Shown here in pieces: positions 53,646 to 63,194 of a stretch of 64,000 nucleotides of DNA (within the stretch, counting starts at the first letter, position 1; each line of letters opens with the position of its first letter). The notes beneath the pieces are model-generated. The model ran no database searches and had not been told where the DNA came from. It worked only from the letters and a program-made list of their open reading frames with translations. The position numbers and the translations under genes are program-made. Source of the DNA: Paracoccus sp. UBA889 (GTDB lineage Bacteria > Pseudomonadota > Alphaproteobacteria > Rhodobacterales > Rhodobacteraceae); contig DBFD01000076.1 of the NCBI GenBank assembly GCA_002294185.1, forward strand, positions 11,361 through 75,360, in the 5' to 3' direction.

Positions 53646-54839
53646 ATGGCAATCCCCGAGCGGTTCTCGAACCTGCCGGAATACGCGTTTCCGCGTTTGC
53701 GGGCGCTGTTGTCGGGTATCGAACCCGGCCTGCCGCCCGGCACGGCGCCGATGGTGATGACCATCGGCGAGCCGCGCCATGCCATGCCCGATTTCGTCGC
53801 CGATGCGATCTCGACCAGCATCGGCGGTTTCGCAAAATATCCGGTCAACGAGGGCACGTCCGGCCTGCTGGAGGCGATCTCGGGCTGGATCGGGGCGCGG
53901 TATGGCGTCGCGGTGCCGCCGCAGCAGATCATGGCGCTGAACGGCACCCGAGAGGGGCTGTTCAACGCGGTCCTTGCCCTGTGCCCCGAGTTGAGCAACG
54001 GACAGCGCCCGGCGGTGCTGACGCCCAATCCCTTCTATCAGGTCTATGCGGCCGCGGCGGCGGCCGTCCAGGCCGATTCGATCTTTGTGCCTGCCATCGC
54101 CGAGACCGGCGATCTGCCCGATTATGCCGCGCTGCCGGCCGATCTGCTGGACCGGACTGCCATCGCCTTCATCTGTTCGCCAGCCAATCCACAGGGCGCG
54201 ATCGCCGATCGCGCCTATCTGGAACGGCTGATCGGGCTGGCGGATCAGCACGATTTCCTCGTCTTTTCCGACGAATGCTATTCCGAGATCTACCGTGACA
54301 CGCCGCCGCCCGGCGCGCTGGAAGTGGCCGATGCAATGGGGTTGACGGACCGGGTGGTGGTGTTCAACTCGTTGTCCAAGCGTTCGAACCTGCCGGGCCT
54401 GCGGTCGGGCTTCGTCGCCGCCGGCGAGACGCAGAGCCGGCTTTTGCGGCAGCTCCGCTCGTTTGCCGGCGCGCCGCTGCCGCTGCCGCTGCAAGAGGTG
54501 GCCGAGGCGGCCTGGCGCGACGAGGCGCATGTCGAGGCCAGCCGGGCGCTGTATCGACAGAAATACGACATCGCCGACCGGATCCTGGGCAATGTTCCGG
54601 GCTATCGGCCGATCCAGGGCGGTTTTTTCCTGTGGCTGCCGGTCGAGGATGGCGAGGCCGCGGCCCGAAAGCTGTGGTCGCGGGTGGGAATCCAGATTCT
54701 GCCGGGGGCGTATCTGTCGCGCGAGGTGGATGGGTTCAATCCGGGCAAGGGTTTTGTGCGGGTGGCGCTGGTCGCGGATGCAGAGGCGACGGACGCCGCG
54801 CTGACGCGGTTGCGCGACGTGCTGTACGATGACGGATGA
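53646..54839 (+). CDS. dapC: Class I/II aminotransferase, probably succinyldiaminopimelate aminotransferase
   Basis: The 397-residue PLP enzyme has the aminotransferase fold I pattern: NGTREGLFN near residue 100, the PLP-Asn/Asp region SPANPQGAI and SDECYSEIY, and the Schiff-base Lys in [15 protein letters not shown]. These features and the length fit DapC, which aminates N-succinyl-2-amino-6-oxopimelate in lysine and peptidoglycan precursor synthesis. Specificity cannot be proven by eye. The ATG at 53646 lies 101 bp after the repeat. The ftsK frame begins at its stop. Confidence 0.82.
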   Translation: MAIPERFSNLPEYAFPRLRALLSGIEPGLPPGTAPMVMTIGEPRHAMPDFVADAISTSIGGFAKYPVNEGTSGLLEAISGWIGARYGVAVPPQQIMALNGTREGLFNAVLALCPELSNGQRPAVLTPNPFYQVYAAAAAAVQADSIFVPAIAETGDLPDYAALPADLLDRTAIAFICSPANPQGAIADRAYLERLIGLADQHDFLVFSDECYSEIYRDTPPPGALEVADAMGLTDRVVVFNSLSKRSNLPGLRSGFVAAGETQSRLLRQLRSFAGAPLPLPLQEVAEAAWRDEAHVEASRALYRQKYDIADRILGNVPGYRPIQGGFFLWLPVEDGEAAARKLWSRVGIQILPGAYLSREVDGFNPGKGFVRVALVADAEATDAALTRLRDVLYDDG

Positions 54840-54859
54840 GGCCGGGGAAGGGTAGAGGG

Positions 54860-57484
54860 ATGGCAAGCTGGCAGGCAAAACAACGCGATCCGCTGTTCGA
54901 CCGGAACACGCAGGCGGCGCTGGAACGGCGTGGCAAGGAACTGGCCGGGGCCGGGCTTGTCGTGCTGGGCGTCATCATCGCGATGATGCTGGGCAGCTGG
55001 TCGGCGGATGATCCCAGCTTTCTTTCCGCGACTGACGAGCCGGCGGAAAACCTGCTGGGCAGTATCGGTGCCTATATCGCCTCGCCGCTGATGATGATCG
55101 CGGGCTACGGGTCGTGGATGCTGGTCGTGGCGGCCTTTGTCTGGGGGCTGCGGCTGATGCTGCACCGGGGCGAAGACCGGCTGATGCGCGGCATCTTCAC
55201 GCCGATCGCCGTGGCGCTGGTCTCGGTCTATTTCAGCACCGTCGTGCCGCACGGAGCCTGGCAGCAGACCTACGGCCTTGGCGGGCATTTCGGCGACATG
55301 GTGATGGGCGCGCTGCTGAATCTGATGCCGGTCAAGGCTCAGATCGGCATCCGGCTGGCCGCGCTGGTGTTGGCGCTGGCCGCGATCATCGCCATCGCCT
55401 TCGTGCTGGGATTCGAACGATCCGAACTGCGCGCGCTGTGGCGGCGGTTTCTGATCGGGCTGATCACCGCCTATGACACGGCCATGCGGTTGGCCGGGCG
55501 CGGCGCGCGCGCCTCGGCCGGGATCGCGCGGCGGGCCCGTGACAAGCAGGCCACGGCACCCCGGACGCCTGCGAAAACCGCGCGTGCACCGATCCTGACC
55601 CGCCGTCAGCCGGGCAGCGAGGCCGGCCATCGTGATCTCGACGCGGAACTGCCCGAACCCGAACTGATCGAACGCGACGCCGATTACGACGGCGATGCGC
55701 CCTCGGCCGACGAGGTCAGCGGCCGCATCAGCGACGCGATACGCAGCCGCTCGGCCAAATCCTCGGTGCTGGCCGCCGTTGCCCGCAGGCTGGTGCGCGA
55801 GGGTGCCGTCCCCGATGCAGCGGGCGATCCGCCCGCCCCCGCCGATGCGGCCGATCCCGCGCCCTTTGGCGAAAGCCACGCGCGCAAGCTTACGCCCCCG
55901 CGCAAGCCGGTGCCCGCCTCGCGGCAGGCCCGCGCCGAGGCCGAGCCGCAATTGTCCTTTGACGACAATCCCGACGCCTACGAGCGCCCGCCGCTCTCTC
56001 TGCTGACCGCGCCTTCGACAATCGAGCGGTTGCAGCTTTCCGACGAGGCGATGATGGAAAACGCCCGGATGCTGGAGGCGGTGCTGGACGATTACGGCGT
56101 CAAGGGCCAGATCACCGAGGTGCGGCCCGGTCCGGTCGTCACGCTGTATGAACTGGAGCCTGCGCCGGGGCTGAAGGCATCCCGCGTGATCGGCCTGGCC
56201 GACGACATCGCCCGATCCATGTCGGCGCTGTCGGCGCGGGTCTCGACCATGCCGGGACGCACCGTGATCGGGATCGAACTGCCCAATGCGCGACGCGAGA
56301 AGGTGATCCTGCGCGAGATTCTGGCCAGCCGCGCCTTTGGCGACGGCACGCAGCCGCTGCCCCTGGCGCTTGGCAAGGATATCGGCGGCGATCCGATCGT
56401 GGCGAACCTTGCCAAGATGCCGCATCTGCTGATCGCGGGGACCACCGGTTCGGGCAAGTCGGTGGCGATCAACACGATGATCCTGTCGCTGCTCTACAAG
56501 CTGACGCCGGATGAATGTCGGCTCATCATGATCGACCCGAAGATGCTGGAATTGTCGGTCTATGACGGTATCCCGCATCTGCTGTCGCCCGTCGTCACCG
56601 ATCCCAAGAAGGCCGTCGTGGCGCTGAAATGGGTCGTGGGCGAGATGGAGGAACGCTATCGCAAGATGTCCAAGATGGGGGTGCGCAACATCGAGGGCTA
56701 CAACGGCCGCGTCCGCGAGGCGCTGTCGAAGAACGAGATGTTCAAGCGCACGGTCCAGACCGGTTTCGATGACGATACCGGCGAGCCGGTCTTCGAGACC
56801 GAGGAGTTCCAGCCCGAGACCTTTCCCTATATCGTCGTGATCGTGGACGAAATGGCCGACCTGATGATGGTCGCCGGCAAGGAAATCGAGGCCTGCATCC
56901 AGCGTCTGGCGCAGATGGCGCGGGCATCGGGCATCCATCTGATCATGGCCACGCAGCGCCCCTCCGTCGATGTCATCACCGGCACGATCAAGGCCAACTT
57001 CCCGACCCGTATCAGCTTTCAGGTCACCTCCAAGATCGACAGCCGCACCATCCTGGGCGAGCAGGGCGCCGAGCAATTGCTGGGCCAGGGCGACATGCTG
57101 TATATGGGCACCGGCAGTCGCGTGAACCGCATCCACGGGCCGTTCGTTTCCGACGAAGAGGTCGAAGAGGTCGTGAACCATCTGAAATCCTTCGGCCCGC
57201 CCAGCTACAAATCCGGCGTCGTCGAGGGCCCGGATGACGAGAAGGCCGACGATATCGACGCGGTGCTGGGCCTTGGCAGCGGCGATAACGGCGATGACGC
57301 CCTTTACGACCAGGCGGTGATGATCGTGGCCAGGGACCGCAAATGTTCCACCTCCTACATCCAGCGCAAGCTGGCCATCGGCTATAACAAGGCCGCGCGG
57401 CTGGTCGAGCAGATGGAGGATCAGGGCGTCGTCAGCAGCGCCAATCATGTCGGCAAGCGCGAGGTCCTGGTGCCCGAGATGTGA
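54860..57484 (+). CDS. ftsK: DNA translocase FtsK
   Basis: The 874-residue septal DNA pump clears chromosomes from the closing septum. The N-terminus has four membrane helices (about residues 30-200), followed by an Ala/Pro-rich linker. The motor has Walker A GTTGSGKS (527-534) and Walker [10 protein letters not shown]. The last 65 residues are the winged-helix gamma domain that reads KOPS ([12 protein letters not shown]). I start at ATG 54860 (AGAGGG 5 nt upstream); an ATG at 54836 overlaps the dapC stop and would add eight residues. Confidence 0.94.
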   Translation: MASWQAKQRDPLFDRNTQAALERRGKELAGAGLVVLGVIIAMMLGSWSADDPSFLSATDEPAENLLGSIGAYIASPLMMIAGYGSWMLVVAAFVWGLRLMLHRGEDRLMRGIFTPIAVALVSVYFSTVVPHGAWQQTYGLGGHFGDMVMGALLNLMPVKAQIGIRLAALVLALAAIIAIAFVLGFERSELRALWRRFLIGLITAYDTAMRLAGRGARASAGIARRARDKQATAPRTPAKTARAPILTRRQPGSEAGHRDLDAELPEPELIERDADYDGDAPSADEVSGRISDAIRSRSAKSSVLAAVARRLVREGAVPDAAGDPPAPADAADPAPFGESHARKLTPPRKPVPASRQARAEAEPQLSFDDNPDAYERPPLSLLTAPSTIERLQLSDEAMMENARMLEAVLDDYGVKGQITEVRPGPVVTLYELEPAPGLKASRVIGLADDIARSMSALSARVSTMPGRTVIGIELPNARREKVILREILASRAFGDGTQPLPLALGKDIGGDPIVANLAKMPHLLIAGTTGSGKSVAINTMILSLLYKLTPDECRLIMIDPKMLELSVYDGIPHLLSPVVTDPKKAVVALKWVVGEMEERYRKMSKMGVRNIEGYNGRVREALSKNEMFKRTVQTGFDDDTGEPVFETEEFQPETFPYIVVIVDEMADLMMVAGKEIEACIQRLAQMARASGIHLIMATQRPSVDVITGTIKANFPTRISFQVTSKIDSRTILGEQGAEQLLGQGDMLYMGTGSRVNRIHGPFVSDEEVEEVVNHLKSFGPPSYKSGVVEGPDDEKADDIDAVLGLGSGDNGDDALYDQAVMIVARDRKCSTSYIQRKLAIGYNKAARLVEQMEDQGVVSSANHVGKREVLVPEM

Positions 57485-57653
57485 GCCTTTCGCCAGGTGC
57501 GGCTTGATCAGGACGGTACGGCCGGACCCAAGGACCTCCTCGCCTGATGGGTCGGTGTGTCACTGGCGTCATCTTGCGCAACCTTGCCGATGACCGCTGC
57601 CTGGCGCCGCTTGCCGCTGGCGCGTCGCTTTCGAACCTGCGAAAATACCTGCC

Positions 57654-58385
57654 ATGACGGTCTGGAACATTCATCTTCTGAACGCGCGCAATGATCTGAC
57701 GCGCATCATGCCTCAGCTTCGTGCCACGCTGCGGGACGCGGTGGCCCGGACGCAGGGCCACGCCGATCTGCCGCGTTTCGATCTGATCGTGCGCGCGGGC
57801 GGCGATGTCATTCCGGAATGGGGAATCGGGGGCCATGCCCCGGCGCCGGGGCTGATCCAGATCAGCCTGAACCCCGACCGATTCGATTCCGGCCTGATGC
57901 TGCGCACGTTGGTTCACGAATTCCACCATCTGATCCGCTGGGACGGGCCGGGCTATGGCAAATCGCTGGGCGAGGCGCTGGTCAGCGAAGGGTTGGCGGG
58001 GCATTTCGTGCGGCAGGTTCTGGACGGAAAACCCGATCCCTGGGATGCGGTGACGCCGGCCTCGGGGGCGGCGCGGGCGGCGATGAACGAATGGGCGCGG
58101 CTGGGCTATGACCATGCACGCTGGTTCTTCGGAAAGGGCGACCTGCGCAAATGGACCGGCTACGGGCTGGGCCACCGGCTGGTGGCCGAGCATCTGGCGC
58201 AGGCGGACGGGACCGAGACTGCGGCGACGCTGGCATGGAGCAAGGCCGACATCTTCCGCGCCGCGATGCGGCGGCTGGTCGGCAGCGACGGCGTGCCTGA
58301 CGAACGGGAAGATGCGCAAGGCCCGAGGGCCGCGCCGGCCGATCCCGCGCCCGAACCGGAAGACATCGGCCCGAAGCCGGCATGA
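57654..58385 (+). CDS. DUF2268-type zinc metalloprotease-like protein
   Basis: The 243-residue protein opens MTVWNIHLLNARNDL and carries H88-E-F-H-H92 (HExxH) in RTLVHEFHHLIRW, then SEGLAGHF, whose Glu may be the third ligand. This is the pattern of DUF2268 putative zinc-dependent proteases. No signal peptide is visible, so it should be cytoplasmic. The C-terminal 30 residues are Asp/Pro/Glu rich. Target unknown. It converges on the rhomboid gene, with no bases between the stops. The 169 bp upstream hold no clear feature. Confidence 0.78.
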   Translation: MTVWNIHLLNARNDLTRIMPQLRATLRDAVARTQGHADLPRFDLIVRAGGDVIPEWGIGGHAPAPGLIQISLNPDRFDSGLMLRTLVHEFHHLIRWDGPGYGKSLGEALVSEGLAGHFVRQVLDGKPDPWDAVTPASGAARAAMNEWARLGYDHARWFFGKGDLRKWTGYGLGHRLVAEHLAQADGTETAATLAWSKADIFRAAMRRLVGSDGVPDEREDAQGPRAAPADPAPEPEDIGPKPA

Positions 58386-59057
58386 TCAGCGCCGGCGCGT
58401 CGCGCGATGGCCGGTGAAGGCGCCCATCATCAGACCGGTGACGGCGCCGCCCAGATGCGCCTCCCAGGCGATCGAGGGGATCAGCACGGTCAGCGCCACG
58501 TTCAGCACCACGATCAGCGCCACGCCGCGCCACAACTGGCCCAGCGGGCGATTCAGGCGCCAGCCCGCCACGGCGGCATGGCCGATCAGCGCCCCGGCCA
58601 GGCCGAAGATCGCGCCCGAGGCGCCGATCATCGGGCCCGCATCGGGGGCCATCAGTGCAAAGGCCAGGGCCGCGGCGATCTGGCTGACGACATAGACCAC
58701 AAACATGCGCCGCGCGCCGATCAGAACGTTCAATTCGCGCGCGATGGCCATCAGCGACAGCATGTTCATGGCCAGGTGGGCCAGCCCGGAATGCAGCAGG
58801 CCATAGCTGGCGAACATCACCAGCGGCTGAAACGGATAGATGCCGTGACCGGCCCAGAAGACCGGCGACCAGAAGCCGCCCAGGAAATCCGCGGCGCGGC
58901 GCAGGCCTCCCAGCCCGACCAGGGGGGCCAGCCAGAAGGCGGCCTCGATCACCGTGCACAGCACCATAACCCCGATCACCCAACGGGGCAGGGGCGGACG
59001 CGCGCGACGGGCGCGGACCGTGTTGGGGACGGCGCGGGGCGATTGCATCTCAGTCAT
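58386..59057 (-). CDS. Rhomboid-family intramembrane protease
   Basis: The 223-residue, six-helix membrane protein has the rhomboid dyad: Ser148 in IGASGAIFG and His201 in WEAHLGGAV. His94 and Asn98 ([12 protein letters not shown]) form the oxyanion side. Catalysis looks intact. It cuts membrane helices of unknown substrates. The start overlaps the Trm112-like gene by 8 bp, so the four minus-strand genes from 60802 down to 58386 may be one operon. Confidence 0.9.
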   Translation of the reverse strand: MTEMQSPRAVPNTVRARRARPPLPRWVIGVMVLCTVIEAAFWLAPLVGLGGLRRAADFLGGFWSPVFWAGHGIYPFQPLVMFASYGLLHSGLAHLAMNMLSLMAIARELNVLIGARRMFVVYVVSQIAAALAFALMAPDAGPMIGASGAIFGLAGALIGHAAVAGWRLNRPLGQLWRGVALIVVLNVALTVLIPSIAWEAHLGGAVTGLMMGAFTGHRATRRR

Positions 59058-59247
59058 CCGCCTTGATCTGGCGCGCCTCGTCGATCAGCATGATGGGGAT
59101 CCCGGAACGGATCGGAAAGGCCAGCCCGACGGTCTGCGACACCAGTTCCTGCCGGGTCGCGTCATAGCTGAGCCGACCGTGGCTGACCGGGCAGACCAGC
59201 GCCTCCAGCATGTGCCGGTCGAAGCCGGGGTGGTCGAGATCGCTCAT
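59050..59247 (-). CDS. Trm112/YcaR-like small protein
   Basis: The 65-residue protein starts [29 protein letters not shown] and ends [18 protein letters not shown], the standard Trm112-like (COG2835) sequence. Only one Cys is kept, so a zinc site is unlikely. In eukaryotes Trm112 activates methyltransferases; the bacterial form is often beside kdsB or a LON-type gene. It overlaps the neighbours on both sides (4 and 8 bp), so it is translated within the operon. Confidence 0.85.
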   Translation of the reverse strand: MSDLDHPGFDRHMLEALVCPVSHGRLSYDATRQELVSQTVGLAFPIRSGIPIMLIDEARQIKADD

Positions 59248-59873
59248 TGCAGCCGTTCCTCGGTGTCGCCGCCGCCATGCAGCGCGAATTCGATCAGTCC
59301 CTGCAACAATTCGCGCCGATCCGCCAGGGTCGGCGATTCCAGCAGCGCCTGCTTGTCCGAATTCGAGAAGGGCAGCATCATCGACAGCGAATTGACCAGC
59401 ATCTCGTCCTCGGCCTCCTGTGCGGCGCCCCAATCGGTTGACAGCTCGTGCTGCGACAGAAAGCGTTGCAGCAGCGGAAACAGGCGTTCGCGATCCAGCC
59501 CCGGATCCCGCTCGGGGCCTTTCAGGTCGCGATCGAAGCCGGTCCAGTCGATATGGGCCTGAAGATAGGGCGCGAAACCTTCCTCGATATCGGCGAGCCG
59601 GAACCGCGACACCGCCTTGAGCGAGATCATCAGCCGTCCATCATCGGATTCGGAAAAGGCGATGACCCGGCCGGCGCAGCCGATCGTGGCCAGCCCGTCG
59701 CCTTCGGGCTGGACCATGCCGATCAGGCGGTGATCGGTCTTCAGCACGTCCTCCATCATCTGAAGATAGCGCGGCTCGAAGATGTGCAGCGGCAGTTTGG
59801 CACGCGGCATCAGCACCGCGCCGGGCAGCGGGAACAGCGGAATGCGGGGCGGCAGATCGAAGCGGAATCCCAT
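59244..59873 (-). CDS. LON substrate-binding-domain protein
   Basis: The 209-residue protein consists of a LON N-terminal domain without the ATPase or protease parts: [31 protein letters not shown] at 10-40, then [16 protein letters not shown]. Such stand-alone LON domains are common in Alphaproteobacteria and presumed to bind unfolded protein. It lies between a thioredoxin/TPR gene (11 bp upstream) and the Trm112-like gene (4-bp overlap). A proteostasis role fits that company but is inference. Confidence 0.87.
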   Translation of the reverse strand: MGFRFDLPPRIPLFPLPGAVLMPRAKLPLHIFEPRYLQMMEDVLKTDHRLIGMVQPEGDGLATIGCAGRVIAFSESDDGRLMISLKAVSRFRLADIEEGFAPYLQAHIDWTGFDRDLKGPERDPGLDRERLFPLLQRFLSQHELSTDWGAAQEAEDEMLVNSLSMMLPFSNSDKQALLESPTLADRRELLQGLIEFALHGGGDTEERLQ

Positions 59874-59884
59874 CAGTTCGCAGA

Positions 59885-60802
59885 TCAGGCGAAGATCATC
59901 GAGGACAGGCGCCGGCGGCCACGCCGGCCCAGCGGGTCGGTGGGCTTGAGGCTGTCGAAGATGGTCAGCAACTGCGCCTTGGCCGCGCCATCGTTCCAGT
60001 CGCGGTCACGGCGGAAACTCTCCAGCAGCACGTCGATGGCCTCTTCGACCTGACCGGCCGCGTGCAGTGCGGTGGCGTATTCCAGCCGCGCCTGCTGATC
60101 GGCGGGATCGGCCTCGACCCGGGCCTGCAATTCGCCCAGCGGCCCGGCACTTTCGGCCTGCTGGGCCAGTTGCAACTGGGCGCGCGCGGCCTCGACCGGG
60201 GCGGATTTCGCGGCGGCGTCGGGCACCTGTTGCAGGGTCGATGCGGCGGCGGCGGCATCGCCCGAGGCCAGATGCGCACGGATCAGGCCGCCCCAGGCAT
60301 CGGCGTTCTCGGGCTCTTCGCCGATGATGGCGGTAAAGGTCTCGGCGGCATCGCCGGCCTCGCCATCCTCCAGCATCTGTTCGGCCGCGGCCAGGGCGTC
60401 GGCAAGGCCGTCATCCTGACCCCCGCCCATCGCCGCCAGCTTGTCCACGAATTGCTTCACCTGGCTTTGCGGCACCGCGCCCTGGAAGGCATCGACGGGC
60501 TGGCCCTGAAAGAAGGCAAAGACCGTCGGGATCGACTGCACGCGAAGCTGCCCGGCGATCATCTGGTTCTCGTCGACATTGACCTTGGCCATGCGGACGC
60601 GTCCCTTGTGGCGCGTGACCTCGGCCTCCAGTTGCGGGCCCAGCGTCTTGCAGGGGCCGCACCACGGCGCCCAGAAATCCACGATCACCGGCACCTGCAT
60701 CGACGCCTCGACCACCTCGGCCATGAAATCGGCCTCGGTCACGTCCTTGATGAAATCGTCGGTCTTGGGCGCGGTCGCTGCGCCATCGAAAAGCATTGTC
60801 AT
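59885..60802 (-). CDS. Thioredoxin-TPR protein (YbbN/CnoX-like)
   Basis: The 305-residue protein has an N-terminal thioredoxin domain with Cys48-Gly-Pro-Cys51 (WAPWCGPCK) and a C-terminal region of TPR-like helical repeats (about residues 140-290). This is the CnoX/YbbN layout. E. coli CnoX has an altered first Cys and acts as a holdase, but here both cysteines are kept, so redox activity is likely. It leads the minus-strand operon with LON, Trm112 and rhomboid genes. The long Ala/Gln-rich helices match known orthologues in length. Confidence 0.9.
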   Translation of the reverse strand: MTMLFDGAATAPKTDDFIKDVTEADFMAEVVEASMQVPVIVDFWAPWCGPCKTLGPQLEAEVTRHKGRVRMAKVNVDENQMIAGQLRVQSIPTVFAFFQGQPVDAFQGAVPQSQVKQFVDKLAAMGGGQDDGLADALAAAEQMLEDGEAGDAAETFTAIIGEEPENADAWGGLIRAHLASGDAAAAASTLQQVPDAAAKSAPVEAARAQLQLAQQAESAGPLGELQARVEADPADQQARLEYATALHAAGQVEEAIDVLLESFRRDRDWNDGAAKAQLLTIFDSLKPTDPLGRRGRRRLSSMIFA

Positions 60803-60883
60803 GTCGGCCCCGGATGGTTCGGATCGAATTTCGTTGCCCGCAATATGGGGCCAGATCGTGCCAAGCGAAAGGGTCTGCCGCGC

Positions 60884-61669
60884 TTACAGATCGAAGCTGG
60901 CAAAGACCGGCACGTGATCGCTGGGCTTGTCCCAGCCGCGAACGTCGCGCAGGACACGGCTGCCATGACCGGCATTGGCGATGTCGGGGCTGGCCCAGAC
61001 GTGATCCAGCCGCCGCCCCTTGTCGGCCGCGTTCCAGTCGGGGGCGCGATAGCTCCACCACGAATAGAGCCGGCCGTCGGGAATGTCCTTGCGGGTGATG
61101 TCCACCCATTGGCCCGCATCCTGCGCGGCCAGCAGGTGATCCACCTCGATCGGCGTGTGGCTGACGACCTTCAGAAGCTGCTTGTGCGACCAGACGTCAT
61201 CCTCGCGCGGGGCGATGTTCAGATCACCCACCAGGATCGACCTGCGCGGGTTGTCGGCGTGAAAGACGTCGCGCATTTCGGTCAGGAAATCCAGCTTCTG
61301 CCCGAATTTCACGTTTGCCTCGCGGTCGGGGATGTCGCCGCCGGCGGGCACATACAGGTTGTGGATCACCACACCGTTTTCCAGCCGGGCCGCTACGTGG
61401 CGCGCATGGCCAAGCTGCGCATAATCGCGGTCGCCCGCATCCTCGATCGGCAGGCGCGACAGGATCGCAACGCCGTTATAGCCCTTTTGCCCACGCGCGA
61501 CGATGTGGCCATAGCCAAGCGCCCGGAACTGGTCCAGCGGGATCTTCTCGACCGGCGACTTGCATTCCTGAAGGCACAGGATGTCAGGTGCCTCGTCACG
61601 CAGCAATCTCGCGACCAGGCCCTCGCGCAGGCGGACCGAATTGATGTTCCAGGTGGCAAGCGTGAACAT
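60884..61669 (-). CDS. xth: Exodeoxyribonuclease III
   Basis: The 261-residue endonuclease/exonuclease/phosphatase-fold enzyme repairs abasic sites and 3' blocks. Catalytic elements are TWNINSVR, the metal ligand Glu35 in CLQECK, VGDLNIAP with the Asp/Asn pair, and SDHVPV with the general-base His at the end. The ribosome-binding site GAAGGAG precedes the ATG. It is divergent from the MFS gene. The 81 bp between it and the thioredoxin gene hold nothing clear. Confidence 0.94.
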   Translation of the reverse strand: MFTLATWNINSVRLREGLVARLLRDEAPDILCLQECKSPVEKIPLDQFRALGYGHIVARGQKGYNGVAILSRLPIEDAGDRDYAQLGHARHVAARLENGVVIHNLYVPAGGDIPDREANVKFGQKLDFLTEMRDVFHADNPRRSILVGDLNIAPREDDVWSHKQLLKVVSHTPIEVDHLLAAQDAGQWVDITRKDIPDGRLYSWWSYRAPDWNAADKGRRLDHVWASPDIANAGHGSRVLRDVRGWDKPSDHVPVFASFDL

Positions 61670-61820
61670 GGGATCTCCTTCTTCGGGCGGACCCTAGCGG
61701 CGGCGGTTGCCTGTGTCGAGTTGGCGCCGGTGATGCCGCGCTGCCGCAATCACCGCTTGGTGATCGGCTTCCCTAGCGTTAAGAGGCTGAAAAGAATGAA
61801 CGCGGACAAGAGGGATCGAC

Positions 61821-63137
61821 ATGCAGATCACGGTGGACGAGGCGCTGTCGCGCGGTGGCACGGGCCGGTTTCAGGCCCGCCTTCTGGCGATCTTCGGGTT
61901 GGTCTGGGCGGCCGATGCGATGCAGGTCATCGCCGTGGGCTTTGCCGCGCCATCGGTCGCGGCCAGTTTCGGGATCGAACGTGTGACCGCTTTCCAGATC
62001 GGCACGGTGTTCTTTCTGGGCATGTTCTTCGGCGCCTGGATCTTCGGCCGCCTCGCCGACCGGATCGGGCGGCGGAACCTGCTGATGGCGACCGTGGCGA
62101 TGGATGCGGTCTTTGGCCTGGCCTCGGTCTTCGCGCAGGATTTCACGTGGCTCCTGGTGCTGCGCTTCCTGACCGGCGCCGCGGTTGGCGGCACCCTGCC
62201 GGTCGATTACGCGATGATGGCCGAATTCCTGCCACCCCGGAACCGGGGCCGCTGGCTGGTCTGGCTGGAAGGGTTCTGGGCCATCGGCACCATCGTCATC
62301 GCGCTGACGGCATGGATCGCCGCGACCTATGGCGCGGCGGCGCCCTGGCGCTGGATCTTCGCCATCGCCGCGATCCCGGCGCTGATCGGCGTCTTCCTGC
62401 GCCTCTGGGTGCCCGAATCGCCGATGTATCTGGTGCGCCAGGGCCGTGCTGCCGAAGCGAAGGCAGTGGTGGACCGGGTGCTGGCCGCCAACGGGATGCG
62501 GACCCTGCCGGCGGGTGCCGAACTGATCCCCGCACCGGTTCCGGCCGGCGCCGAGCGGTCGATCTTTTCCGCGATCCTGCGGATGCGGACCATCGGTGTC
62601 ATGATCGTCTGGTTCCTGGTTTCCGTCAGCTATTACGGCGTCTTCGTCTGGGTGCCGGGTCAGCTTGCGACGGAAGGCTTCGGCTTCGTGCGCGGCTACG
62701 GCTTTCTGGTGATCCTGGCGCTGGCGCAGATCCCCGGCTATGCGCTGGCCGCCTGGGGGGTCGAGGCGCTTGGCCGGCGTGCCACGCTGATGGGGTTCCT
62801 GATCCTCAGCGCGGCGGGCTGCTTCCTGTTCACCCTGGCATCCGGCACGGCGATGATCGCGGGCGCGCTGATCCTGATGAGCTTTGCGCTGCTGGGCACC
62901 TGGGGCGCGCTCTACGCCTTCACGCCCGAGCTGTATCCAACCCACCTGCGCGGCACCGGCATGGGCACAGCCAGCGCCATGGCGCGGCTGGGCGGCATCC
63001 TTGCACCCAGCCTGCTGGCGGTTGTCTTTGCCAGGGGCTTCGGCTTTGCCATCGGGGTCTTCGCGGTGCTGCTGCTGGTCGCTGCGGCTGCCCTGCTGCT
63101 GGTTCGCGCCGAGACCCGCGACACCGCCATCGGCTGA
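61821..63137 (+). CDS. MFS transporter, sugar-porter/aromatic-acid type
   Basis: The 438-residue protein has 12 predicted helices and the MFS loop 2-3 motif GRLADRIGRRNLL, repeated in degenerate form after the sixth helix (ALGRRATL). PESPMYLVRQGR matches the central PESPR-L motif of sugar porters and organic-cation/SV2-like carriers. Substrate not visible. It stands alone: divergent from xth and followed by the GST-like gene after 57 bp. ATG 61821 follows GAGGGATC. Confidence 0.85.
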   Translation: MQITVDEALSRGGTGRFQARLLAIFGLVWAADAMQVIAVGFAAPSVAASFGIERVTAFQIGTVFFLGMFFGAWIFGRLADRIGRRNLLMATVAMDAVFGLASVFAQDFTWLLVLRFLTGAAVGGTLPVDYAMMAEFLPPRNRGRWLVWLEGFWAIGTIVIALTAWIAATYGAAAPWRWIFAIAAIPALIGVFLRLWVPESPMYLVRQGRAAEAKAVVDRVLAANGMRTLPAGAELIPAPVPAGAERSIFSAILRMRTIGVMIVWFLVSVSYYGVFVWVPGQLATEGFGFVRGYGFLVILALAQIPGYALAAWGVEALGRRATLMGFLILSAAGCFLFTLASGTAMIAGALILMSFALLGTWGALYAFTPELYPTHLRGTGMGTASAMARLGGILAPSLLAVVFARGFGFAIGVFAVLLLVAAAALLLVRAETRDTAIG

Positions 63138-63194
63138 GCCGCGAAACCTTCCGCCGCCCCGGCCCGTTCTGATGCCAGATCACAGGAGGACAGA

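Noticed and set aside
54602..57448. Very long minus-strand open frame opposite ftsK
   Set aside because: Antisense shadow of a GC-rich gene; His/Gly/Asp-rich composition with no recognisable fold.
57638..57649. Possible fourth copy of the GGTATTT repeat on the minus strand (GGTATTTTCGCA)
   Set aside because: Twelve bases match copy 2 exactly, but there is no adjacent hairpin, the tail differs and it is not downstream of a stop. Likely chance or a decayed remnant.
61671..61690. CCGAAGAAGGAG before xth as a relic of the repeat
   Set aside because: It resembles the repeat's tail but functions as the xth ribosome-binding region and lacks both GGTATTT and the hairpin.
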